Shown one piece after another: positions 8,544-21,222 of a stretch of 64,000 nt of DNA. Source of the DNA: CAXQZU01 sp964228555. GTDB taxonomy: Bacteria; Planctomycetota; PLA2; JAEUHO01. The stretch covers positions 60,603-124,602 of the forward strand of contig CAXQZU010000017.1 in assembly GCA_964228555.1 (NCBI GenBank). Direction: 5' to 3'. The notes under the pieces are model-generated. The model saw only the letters and a program-made list of their open reading frames with translations. It had not been told where the DNA came from and did not search any database. Position 1 is the stretch's first letter. Each line of letters begins with the position of its first letter. Both the position numbers and the translations under genes were made by a program.

Positions 8544-9101
8544 ATGAACCCCGGATCCTGGCCGACGAAGATCACGTATGAAGGCCTCGGCGCGACGGCC
8601 GACACCCCGGGCCCCTGGGCGCTCGTGGGGACGCCGCTGGGCGTCACGCTCGACGGCCTCGAGTGCGAGTGGCTGGCCCTGATCGCGCGCATGCGCGAGG
8701 AGGTCGCGCCGCAGGGCGAGCGCGAGGCGCTGGCCCGCGCGGCGAGCCTCGTGGACGAGCGGGCCCAGCAACTGCCGCTGCCCGACGGCTGCCTCGTGAT
8801 CCCCTACGACGGGCGGCACCGCCGTCCGTGGTCCGACGTGGTCTCGGTGCTGGCCGTGCTCTCCAAGGTCTCCGCCACGGTGTGGCTGCGCGCCAAGCTG
8901 CCCTCCCTCGAGGCCGGGCTGGAGCGTGGACGGGCCTCGCTGCTGCTCCCGCCCGGGCACACGCTGCTCACGCCGGTGCGAGGCTGCGTGGCCCGGCCGC
9001 GCGCCACGCCCGCCCGCGCCCGGGCCGCCGGCCCCGCCCTCGACGCGCACGTCCCCAGCACGCCCGGGCGCCCCGGCTCGCGGCAGGAGGATCCCTCATG
9101 A
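8544..9101 (+). CDS. unrecognised 185-residue protein of the MoxR-VWA operon
   Basis: I do not recognise this protein. It has no signal peptide or membrane segment. Residues 1-130 look like a compact mixed alpha/beta domain (KITYEGLG near the start, then helical ECEWLALIARMREEV and a strand-rich part around CLVIPYDGRHRRPWSDVV). The last 50 residues are Ala/Pro/Arg rich and probably disordered. The gene starts 43 bases after the ATPase gene and its stop overlaps the next start codon (ATGA). Strict coupling to the VWA gene suggests a stoichiometric adaptor or substrate of the ATPase-VWA pair; that is inference from position. Confidence 0.6.
   Translation: MNPGSWPTKITYEGLGATADTPGPWALVGTPLGVTLDGLECEWLALIARMREEVAPQGEREALARAASLVDERAQQLPLPDGCLVIPYDGRHRRPWSDVVSVLAVLSKVSATVWLRAKLPSLEAGLERGRASLLLPPGHTLLTPVRGCVARPRATPARARAAGPALDAHVPSTPGRPGSRQEDPS
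9085..9090 (+). promoter_or_regulatory. consensus Shine-Dalgarno AGGAGG for the VWA gene
   Basis: A perfect AGGAGG lies seven bases before the ATG at 9098, inside the 3' end of the preceding gene. It fixes the start of the VWA gene and is notable because most starts in this window lack such a site. Confidence 0.75.
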
Positions 9102-10462
9102 GCAACGCCCTGGCACTGCGCATCCTGGACGCCTTCCCCACCAGCAGCTACTCGCTGGCAGGGCTGCTGCGACTCGTGGACATCGTCGAGACGGACCGCG
9201 TGCCCACGGCCTGCGTCGAGTGCAAGGCCCAGCCGCGCATGCTGCTCAACCCGGCCTTCATCGCGGCTCATGCGCAGACGCCGCAGAAGCTGCTGATGCT
9301 GGTGATGCACGAGGTGCACCACGTGCTGCTGGGGCACACGCGCATGCTTGGGCGGATGACGGCGACGCGCAACTTCATCCTCGACGCGCTGATCAACGGC
9401 ATCGTCTGCCGCATGTTCCCGGGGCCGCAGTACACGGCGATGTTCCGCGACTTCTACGGCGAGGACGCGTTCCCCGCCTGCCTGCTGGCGCCGCCGCCGC
9501 AGTGGCCCGGCCCGGCCGTGCGTCGCGCGCGCGGCCTGTGCGCGCTGCCCGAGGCGCTGGCGGAGCGCGCGCACCAGGTCCACGTGGCCCTCTACTCCGA
9601 GGCAGGGGCCAGCTACGAGGAGGTGATGGAGCTGCTGCCGCGCCTGCTCGCGGCGTGCCCGGAGGCCGCAGGCCCCGACGGCATCCCCCTGCTGGGCGAC
9701 CACCGCGAGGAGGAGACGGGGCGCCAGCCCATCTCGGGCCTGCTGGCCGGGCTGCTGCGCGAGAGCGTGCAGGGCTGGACGAAGGTGCCCGACCCGATCC
9801 GCGGCCACTCGCTGGAGCAGCTGCTCGAGCAGGAGACCGTGGGCGGCATCCGGTCGCGCACGCCGCGCGCACTGCTGCGCAACCTGCTGCTCCGCATCGC
9901 GGGGGAGGGTCGACGTGCCGCGGGCCGGGGCCCGGGCTGGGACATGTCGGAGTGCTCCGCGCCCATGCCGCGCCTGCACCGCCGCACCCTCGTCCAGCGC
10001 GCCCTGGGCCTCGAGCCCCTGCTGCACCCCACGCCGCTGCGCCTGCGCGGGCGCACCGGGGAGCGCGACCGCGTGCACGTCTACCTGGATGTCTCCGGCA
10101 GCATGGACAGCGTCGTGGGTGCGGCCTACGGCGCCCTGCTGGACTGCCGCGCCTGGGTGCATCCGAGGGTGCACCTCTTCTCGGACAAGGTCAGCGATGT
10201 CTCGATCGCCGGCCTGCGCGCGGGCTTGCGCCGCACCACGTGGGGCACGCGCATCGGGTGCGTGGCGTCGCACATGCGGGAGCACGAGGTGCGGCGCGCC
10301 GTGCTCCTGACGGACGGCTGCGTCGGGCCGGCCGCCCACGAGGACGCTCGCGTGCTCGAGAAGGTGCGCCTGGGCGTGGCCCTGATCGGCGACAGCAAGG
10401 CCGACGACCTGCGCCCGTTTGCCCATCGCATCGTCACCCTTCCCCTCCGGAGCGCCGCATGA
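9098..10462 (+). CDS. VWA-domain protein with N-terminal HExxH metallopeptidase-like domain (DUF2201 type)
   Basis: This 454-residue protein joins two parts. The N-terminal domain contains HEVHHVLLGH at 71-80, a zinc-type HExxHxxxGH motif of the kind found in DUF2201 proteins. The C-terminal domain begins with VYLDVSGSMDS (DVSGS at 331-335), a metal-ion-dependent adhesion site of von Willebrand A domains, and has the later LLTDG aspartate. VWA proteins are the usual partners of MoxR ATPases. The start overlaps the previous stop in ATGA and the stop overlaps the next ATG in the same way, so all three are coupled. Whether the zinc site is proteolytic or structural cannot be told. Confidence 0.87.
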   Translation: MSNALALRILDAFPTSSYSLAGLLRLVDIVETDRVPTACVECKAQPRMLLNPAFIAAHAQTPQKLLMLVMHEVHHVLLGHTRMLGRMTATRNFILDALINGIVCRMFPGPQYTAMFRDFYGEDAFPACLLAPPPQWPGPAVRRARGLCALPEALAERAHQVHVALYSEAGASYEEVMELLPRLLAACPEAAGPDGIPLLGDHREEETGRQPISGLLAGLLRESVQGWTKVPDPIRGHSLEQLLEQETVGGIRSRTPRALLRNLLLRIAGEGRRAAGRGPGWDMSECSAPMPRLHRRTLVQRALGLEPLLHPTPLRLRGRTGERDRVHVYLDVSGSMDSVVGAAYGALLDCRAWVHPRVHLFSDKVSDVSIAGLRAGLRRTTWGTRIGCVASHMREHEVRRAVLLTDGCVGPAAHEDARVLEKVRLGVALIGDSKADDLRPFAHRIVTLPLRSAA

Positions 10463-11715
10463 TCCCCACCGCCTCGCGTCCCCTGCACGGCAGCACGCCT
10501 CCCGCCGCCCTCGCGCTGCGCAACGCGCCGCCTGCCGCGTACGCGCCGCACGGCCTCGTGGCGGCCCCCGCCCGGGCCGGGGCGCCGGCGGGCGTCGCCG
10601 TGCGCCACGCAGCCGAGTTCGTGCTCCCAGGCCATCCGGACCGGCTCTGCGATGCCATCGCCGACGCGCTGGTGGCCGAGGCCCACGGCCGCGAGCGTCG
10701 CGCGCTGGTCGCGGTGGAGGTGGCCGCCTACCGCGCCAGCGTGTTCATCACGGGCTTCATCGGCTGCCTCGGCGCCGAGTCGATCGACGTCGCGCGCGTG
10801 GCCCGCGAGGCGTATGCGAGCGCAGGCTACGACGACACATGGGGTCCGGCTCCCTCGCGCCTGCAGGTGCACCTGGACCTGCGGCGGGAAGCGCTGCCGC
10901 CGGGCGAGAGCGAGGCGCGCACCGTCTCCGACGACCAGGTGCTGTGCATCGGGCACGCCAGCGGCCTCGCCGCGACCCAGCACCTGCCCGTGGAGCACTG
11001 GCTGGTGGGACGCCTGGCACGCGCGCTGCACGCCCTGCGCACGCTCCACCCCTCGCTGGCGCTGGGCCCCGACGGCAAGGTCGCCGTCGTGCTGCGCGAG
11101 GAACGTTGCGGCGCTGCGCCAGCCTGGACGCTGGAGTCCCTCACCTGCTCGCTGCAGCAGCGCGGCAACGCCGGCTTGCTCGAGCTGCACCGTGCGGTGC
11201 GCACGGCCCTCGCGCAGGAGCTGGAGGCGTGCGCGCGCCGCCTCCCGGGCCTCTCGCCCGCCCTGCCGGAGGCGCTGCACGTCAACGGGGCCGGCTCCTT
11301 CGAGGTCGGCGGCCCCACGGCCGACAACGGCCTCTCGGGCAAGAAGCTGGTGGTGGACGCCTACGGGCCCCGCGTGCCCATCGGCGGCGGGGCGTGGTCG
11401 GGCAAGGACTTCTGGAAGGCCGACCGCGCCGGCGCGCTCCATGCGCGGCGCCTCGCCAAGGCGGCGGTGCGGCTGGGCCTGGCGAGCGAGGCCACCGTGC
11501 GGCTGGCCTGGTTCCCGGGCGACAGTCGCGGCCGGCTGCTGGGCGCCACCGCCGAGGGGGGATGCCCGCTGGAGCTGGGCCCGCTGGCGGAGGCCTTCGA
11601 CCTCAGCCTCGAGCGCAGCGGCACCCAGTTCGCCGGCTGCGACCTGCAGCAACTGGCCCGCTGGGGGCACTTCACCGACCCCTCGCTGCCTTGGGAGCGC
11701 CTCGAGTCTTTGTAG
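10459..11715 (+). CDS. metK: divergent S-adenosylmethionine synthetase
   Basis: The 418-residue protein has a 50-residue low-complexity N-terminus and then a full SAM-synthetase fold. GHPDR at 58-62 replaces the usual GHPDK; the later core shows GGPTADNGLSGKK near 283-295 and GGGAWSGKD near 310-318 with the following K and D. The C-terminus ends in the family-typical GHFTDPSLPWE. Histidine, aspartates and lysines that bind ATP, methionine and metals are kept, so activity (ATP plus methionine to SAM) is plausible, but overall divergence from housekeeping MetK is strong. It is the last gene of the MoxR operon, coupled by ATGA. A dedicated SAM supply or a SAM-sensing role for that system is inference. 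Confidence 0.82.
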   Translation: MIPTASRPLHGSTPPAALALRNAPPAAYAPHGLVAAPARAGAPAGVAVRHAAEFVLPGHPDRLCDAIADALVAEAHGRERRALVAVEVAAYRASVFITGFIGCLGAESIDVARVAREAYASAGYDDTWGPAPSRLQVHLDLRREALPPGESEARTVSDDQVLCIGHASGLAATQHLPVEHWLVGRLARALHALRTLHPSLALGPDGKVAVVLREERCGAAPAWTLESLTCSLQQRGNAGLLELHRAVRTALAQELEACARRLPGLSPALPEALHVNGAGSFEVGGPTADNGLSGKKLVVDAYGPRVPIGGGAWSGKDFWKADRAGALHARRLAKAAVRLGLASEATVRLAWFPGDSRGRLLGATAEGGCPLELGPLAEAFDLSLERSGTQFAGCDLQQLARWGHFTDPSLPWERLESL

Positions 11716-11735
11716 TACTAAAAGTACAAATCAGG
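11710..11735. promoter_or_regulatory. AT-rich dyad after the metK-like gene
   Basis: In an otherwise extremely GC-rich region the stop codon is followed by GTACTAAAAGTAC, a short inverted repeat inside TTTGTA...ACAAAT. It could be an operator (it resembles GTAC-type LexA half sites but with five rather than four central bases) or a weak terminator element. No direct evidence separates these. Confidence 0.3.
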
Positions 11736-12087
11736 GGACGCAGGCGACGCCCCCTAGCCCCGCGCAGCAGCCCGCAGCGGCTCCGGGTAGCATCCGCCCC
11801 CCATGGCGGATTCCCCGGCCGATTTCCAGCGCCTCCACGTGCCCGCGCTGGAGGCCAGTTTCTGGCGCTTCGGGGCTCCCGCAAAGACCTTCAACCAGCA
11901 GGCGTGGACCACGATTCAGCCGCTGCATGGGGGGAATGGCGAAAGCGCGGCGGGCGGGCCCTTGGCAGGCGTCCCGGGGCGCCTCCAAGGCCCGATTCCG
12001 GCCCTCGCGCGCGCCGTGGATTGCGCCCTGAACCTCCCCATGCCGCAGGGCGCCCCCGCCCGGACCGGGAGGGGCCTTCCGGCGGCC
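11716..12087 (+). other. upstream region of the sigma-54 activator gene
   Basis: The 372-bp region between the MoxR operon and the activator holds the dyad described separately and a TAGCAT hexamer at 11788-11793, nine bases before an ATG at 11803. That ATG is in frame with the activator and would add 95 residues before its signal-like segment. Codon third positions here are less uniformly G/C than in the gene proper, so I read the stretch as a leader or short upstream reading frame, with the longer protein as an alternative. Confidence 0.4.
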
Positions 12088-17468
<5,381 letters not shown>

Positions 17469-17484
<16 letters not shown>

Positions 17485-17978
17485 TCCGGGGCCGGCGGCA
17501 CGCGCAGGTCCGGCCCCGCAGCCAGTTCATGGCCGCCGGCCACGGCCCGCACCAGCGCCTGCACCATCCTGCCCAGGCCCCCACGACCGGCGAGCGGCGC
17601 ACGCACGCACGCCCCCGTGGCGCGTACGGCCTGCAGCACCGCGCGGACATAGGCAGCCCCCGCCACCACGATCACCTCATCGCCTGGCCGCAAGCCCAGG
17701 CGCAGCGCCTGGCGAGCCAGCGCCTCGGGCGCAATCCTGCCGGGCGAGCGGCGCGCGAAAGAGACCTCGTAGGGCCCCGGCACCATGTCGTGCGGGGCGA
17801 GGAATCCGTGCCGCGCCGAGAGGATGGTCCATGACTGCGCGTGGAACCGTTCCGCATACGAGCGTGTCGCACGGGCCAGCGGGCCTGTGTAGGCGGCGCA
17901 CGCTGCGGTGGGCCCGGCGTGAGGCACGCGATCCCAGATCTTTGCCTTGCCGCAAGGCACGATGCACAGCCTCGTCAC
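17469..17978 (-). CDS. DUF6884-like protein
   Basis: The 169-residue product opens with a strand and a nucleotide-like loop (LCIVPCGKAKIWD), followed by YTGPLARATRSYAE and WTILSARHGFL, the pattern of DUF6884-family proteins of unknown function. The remaining half has an alternating strand and helix pattern ending in a basic tail. The GTG start overlaps the stop codon of the upstream GIY-YIG gene (GTGA), so the two are coupled, and the 3' end overlaps the end of the sigma-54 activator gene by 16 bases on the opposite strand. Known gene-neighbour tendencies place such proteins next to GIY-YIG nucleases; a nucleic-acid-related role is inference. Confidence 0.68.
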
Positions 17979-18583
17979 GGCAGCGCCCCCCCGCCGGCTG
18001 CACGCCAGCCTGCGCGGGCGCGCTGGCGCGCCTCGGCGCGCAGGTGCGAGAGCGGGCCGTGGAAGGCGTGGTGCGTGTTCCCGTCGAGGTTCAGCGGCAG
18101 GTCCAGCGCGCGCAGCAGCTGCTCCTCCAGCAGCCAAGGCTGCGGGTCCTCGACCCAGCGCACGCGTGCGTGCGCGGCCATCCACCCCGAGAGGCGCCGC
18201 TCGCCCTCCTCGCCGAAGGTGAGCCGGCCGCTCGCGCCCTGGGCCTGCAGCCGCAGGCCCAGCCCCTCGGCGAGCAGGCAGCCCAGCGTCAGGCGCAGCG
18301 TCGAGCCCTCCGCGTTCCCGGCCACGTGCTGGCGCAGCCGGCTGCGCAGCGTCGCACGACTGGGCGCGCGGCCTGCACGCGGTGCACTGGGCGCGATGCC
18401 GGCGTACTGCAACACCCACGGACCCTCGCGCAGGCAGCCCCCCACCGGGACCGCGCCGGGCACGGCATCGAACCACCAGCCATAGAGCCCCGCGCGCGCC
18501 GGCGGCGCATCGGCACCCACGAACAGCTCCGCGCAGGCCCAGGGCCGGGCAGCGAGCAGGGGCTGCGCGACGGGCGCGGGCAT
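17975..18583 (-). CDS. GIY-YIG nuclease family protein
   Basis: In this 202-residue protein the GIY-like strand is GLYGWWFDA near residue 35 and the YIG-like strand is VLQYAGIAP near 60. They are followed by RATLRSRLRQHVAGNAEGSTLR, whose arginines fit the catalytic helix, then WLLEEQLLRALDLPLNLDGN containing the conserved acidic and asparagine positions. The family cuts DNA or RNA phosphodiesters through a metal ion. The ATG is preceded by GGGAGG at six bases. It is translationally coupled to the DUF6884-like gene and follows thyX in the same direction. Substrate unknown. Confidence 0.75.
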   Translation of the reverse strand: MPAPVAQPLLAARPWACAELFVGADAPPARAGLYGWWFDAVPGAVPVGGCLREGPWVLQYAGIAPSAPRAGRAPSRATLRSRLRQHVAGNAEGSTLRLTLGCLLAEGLGLRLQAQGASGRLTFGEEGERRLSGWMAAHARVRWVEDPQPWLLEEQLLRALDLPLNLDGNTHHAFHGPLSHLRAEARQRARAGWRAAGGGALP

Positions 18584-18612
18584 CGCGTACCTCCCGGCGC
18601 GCCGGCGCGCGC

Positions 18613-20232
18613 CTAGATCAGGCGCTTGTAGTCGGCCACGTCCATCTTCCAGACGCGCACGCCGCAGAAGCGGTCGCCCTCGGGGCACACGGGCGAGCGC
18701 TTGGCCATGGAGCGCTGCGTGCACGGCGGCAGCAGGAAGCGGCCGATGCGCGGATTGATCGCGCGCACCTGCAGGGCCTCGTCCTGCGAGGCGCGCCAGA
18801 TCTCCTCCTGGGCGTTGTAGCAGAGCCGCATGCGGTGCTTGTGGTGCAGGTTGAGCAGGTCGCTGCTCTCCGTGAAGCGCAACGCGACCGCGTTGGGGAG
18901 CAGGTAGGCGCGATCCTCGTCGCTCACGCCCAGCGCGCGCAGCCGCGTGATGGCCTCCCAGCTGCGTGCCATGCTCTCGTCCCACGCGCGGCGCACGGCC
19001 GGGTCCTCGTCCACCAGCGGCGGCACCACCACGTCGGGCTCGTCGGAGAGGTAGGCCCGCAGCGTGGGCCGCGAGGCCGGCGTCATGCGGTGGCGCTGGT
19101 CCTGGCTGTCGGCCGTGTGGCTGAGCCTCTTCTGGAAGGTGTAGGAGGCGTGCGACAGCGCCCGCGAGAGCTTGCCCAGCGTGGTCACGTTCATCGTCTC
19201 GCCCAGCAGGCGGTTGCGCGAGGGGTCGAGCACCAACGCCAGCGCATCGTCGTCGGCCAGCGCGGACGAGGGCAAGCCCAGCACCTCGCGCACGCCCTGC
19301 GCCACCGAGGCCTCGTTGCGCACCTTCCAGTCCACGAGCAGGCTGGTGCGCCCGCCCAGCGTGCGGTCGAACTCCGCCCGGCAGGCCGCCGCCTGCGCGG
19401 CCGTGCCCGCGGCGGGGCTGGCCGCGAAGAAGGCGTGCTCGGGCGTCTGCTCCAGCGGGAGCGGCTCCTCCAGCAGCGTGGCGAAGAGCGGGTCGTGCTC
19501 CAGCAGCTGGCGCACCATCTCGCCCACCACCTCGCGCTGCTCGCGCGGCGCGTCCATCGTCATGCACATGCGCCAGTAGCGCAGCAGCGTGAGGCCCGAG
19601 ACCGTGTGGTAGAGGCACGCGTGCGTGGCCACCGGCAGCGCGTAGCGCGCCACCTCCATCGCCCGCTTGTGGATGGCCTGCTTCCAGCGGCCCGGGTCGC
19701 GCGAGCGCACGCGGAAGATGCGGAAGTACTCGCGCTCGCACACGGGCGTGAGCAGCTCGATGAGCCGGTGGTAGTCGCGCCCCTGCCGCTCGAGGCAGGC
19801 GAGGTAGGTGGCACGCGCCTCGCCCTGCAGCGGGGGCACGGACGCGTGCTCGGGCTTCACCTCCACGTAGCGCTGGCTGACCTGCTCGGAGTTGTAGAAG
19901 GGGTGGCTGTGGAGGAAGGTCCACAGGAACTGGCGCGAGACCCGGCTGAGCGCGAACTGGAAGTGCGCATGCTGCAGGGTGGTGTGGTGGCCGGCCTCGT
20001 AGATGGAGCGCGCGATGCGGTCGCGGGTGGCCGCCTTCTTCTCGGCGGCCTCGGGGGCCTGCCCCGGGGGCCCCAGCACGTCCTCGGTGGTGACGATGCC
20101 CTTGGCCGAGTAGCAGGTGCGGGCGGTGGCCACCGCGTTGGCGTAGGGCTGGACGAAGGCGTTGACGAGGCGCACCTCCGGCCCGGTGCCCAGGCTGGGC
20201 GGGGGCGGCAGCGTCGGCGAGCGCTCGACCAC
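18613..20232 (-). CDS. thyX: two-domain flavin-dependent thymidylate synthase (ThyX family)
   Basis: About 539 residues, twice the usual ThyX length, made of two ThyX-like halves. The first has GHHTTLQH and, at about 112-124, the NSEQVSQRY part of the signature, but its RHR position reads HSH. The second has the matching GETMNVTTLGK region and an RHR at 380-382, but lacks NExSxRY. The canonical signature RHRxxSxNExSxRY is therefore divided between halves, suggesting an internal pseudo-dimer with composite FAD/dUMP sites. Expected reaction: dUMP to dTMP using methylenetetrahydrofolate and NADPH. The GTG start is preceded by GAGGT. A long divergent region separates it from the histone gene. Confidence 0.8.
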   Translation of the reverse strand: MVERSPTLPPPPSLGTGPEVRLVNAFVQPYANAVATARTCYSAKGIVTTEDVLGPPGQAPEAAEKKAATRDRIARSIYEAGHHTTLQHAHFQFALSRVSRQFLWTFLHSHPFYNSEQVSQRYVEVKPEHASVPPLQGEARATYLACLERQGRDYHRLIELLTPVCEREYFRIFRVRSRDPGRWKQAIHKRAMEVARYALPVATHACLYHTVSGLTLLRYWRMCMTMDAPREQREVVGEMVRQLLEHDPLFATLLEEPLPLEQTPEHAFFAASPAAGTAAQAAACRAEFDRTLGGRTSLLVDWKVRNEASVAQGVREVLGLPSSALADDDALALVLDPSRNRLLGETMNVTTLGKLSRALSHASYTFQKRLSHTADSQDQRHRMTPASRPTLRAYLSDEPDVVVPPLVDEDPAVRRAWDESMARSWEAITRLRALGVSDEDRAYLLPNAVALRFTESSDLLNLHHKHRMRLCYNAQEEIWRASQDEALQVRAINPRIGRFLLPPCTQRSMAKRSPVCPEGDRFCGVRVWKMDVADYKRLI

Positions 20233-20733
20233 GGGCAGGGCACCTCGGGCGCGGACGCTAGCACCCTTGCCCGACAGCAGCCCCGCCGGCCGGCGGGCAG
20301 GCCGGCAGGCACGCCGGCCCTCGGCCGGGCTCGCTCGGCCCTGCGTCCGAGGCCCCGGCTGCACGCCGCCGCCGCGGCCCGCAGCCTGCGGAGGGCCGGG
20401 GCCCGGGCCCCACGCAGGCCTAGCGATAGCGACGCAACTCCTTGCGAGAAAGAAGCTTCCGTCACCTGATCGGGACGGGCCGCGGTGCGGCCCACGCGCA
20501 CGGCGCGCCACCTGCGGCGAGCTCGCGGGCAAGGGCCTGAGGCGGGGAGCCGCGCCCGGTCGTGCGAGGCACGCGAGCGGGCCGTCGCGGCGCGCCAGCC
20601 CGGCGAGGCGTGAGCGCCGCCCGCCACGAGGCACGCGCCAACCCCCCGAGGACGGGCCGCCAGGCACCGGCTGCGCAGGGTGGCACGAGGCCCGGGAGCC
20701 CGCCGACCGCGGCAAGCGCGCCGCCAAGTGCCG
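20233..20733. other. intergenic region upstream of thyX and the histone gene
   Basis: About 500 bp with no supportable gene. It is very G/C-rich with dense short inverted repeats. A small AT-richer patch at 20425-20465 contains TATCGC on the minus strand and TTGCGAGAAA on the plus strand and is the likeliest place for a thyX promoter. TTGCGA recurs in the histone leader. Confidence 0.35.
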
Positions 20734-20734
20734 G

Positions 20735-20885
20735 AAGTTGCGAGATTTGGTTCTTCCGCTGTCGGCGGTGGCGGGTAGATTCCCGCTCGCTGGGGTCGGA
20801 ACCACGGTTTCGCTTGCGAATCTGCGGTCTCGACCCCGTCCCCCGCTGTCGCGGAGGGCGGAACAACCAGCGGTTCTCGCAACTT
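20735..20885 (+). promoter_or_regulatory. structured leader/promoter region of the histone gene
   Basis: An 11-bp perfect inverted repeat, AAGTTGCGAGA at 20735-20745 and TCTCGCAACTT at 20875-20885, brackets the region. Inside are a second 7-bp pair, GGGGTCG near 20793 and CGACCCC near 20831, and two related copies of CCGCTGTCG...GGGCGG. A TAGATT at 20776-20781 is a possible -10. The region is clearly less GC-rich than its surroundings. The layout suggests either a structured 5' leader or repeated protein-binding sites near the promoter. Confidence 0.45.
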
Positions 20886-20903
20886 TCCTGGAGGCAGCGA
20901 GTC

Positions 20904-21113
20904 ATGGCGAAGAAGGCGAAGTCCGCCAAGGGCGGCAAGTCGGGCAACCTCGTGGTGGGCTCGAAGGTCAAGGAGATGATCAAGGCGCACGGCGTGCGCA
21001 TGTCGGGCGAGCTGCTCGACGCGATGAACGCCGCCGTCGGCAACATGCTCAAGACCGCCGTGGGCCGCACGAAGGCCAACGGCCGCGGCACGGTCCGTCC
21101 GCAGGACCTCTAG
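20904..21113 (+). CDS. bacterial histone-fold protein
   Basis: A 69-residue basic protein with a lysine-rich N-terminal tail (MAKKAKSAKGGK). A single histone-fold-like stretch follows: a short first helix (VGSKVKEMIKAHG), the longer middle helix (SGELLDAMNAAVGNMLKTAVGRTKANG) and the RGTVRPQDL turn that matches the archaeal GRKTIKAEDI element. The third helix is missing or minimal, as described for bacterial histones such as Bdellovibrio Bd0055. It should bind and compact DNA as a dimer. The start is fixed by GGAGG about nine bases upstream. A strong terminator follows, so it is monocistronic. It could be confused with other small basic proteins, but the motif order argues for a histone. Confidence 0.75.
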   Translation: MAKKAKSAKGGKSGNLVVGSKVKEMIKAHGVRMSGELLDAMNAAVGNMLKTAVGRTKANGRGTVRPQDL

Positions 21114-21175
21114 CCGCTCGTCGCGCCCGCGAGGGCGCGATCCCGGACCCGGCGCGCAAGCGCGCGGGACCTGGC

Positions 21176-21213
21176 ACGGGCCGCGCGACACACCCCGCGC
21201 GGCCCGTCCCCTT
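21176..21213 (+). terminator. strong intrinsic-type terminator after the histone gene
   Basis: A perfect 12-bp stem, ACGGGCCGCGCG at 21176-21187 and its complement at 21196-21207, with an eight-base loop, is followed by CCCCTTT. It lies 62 bases after the histone stop codon and before the convergent M55 gene. Confidence 0.7.
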
Positions 21214-21222
21214 TGGCGGGGA

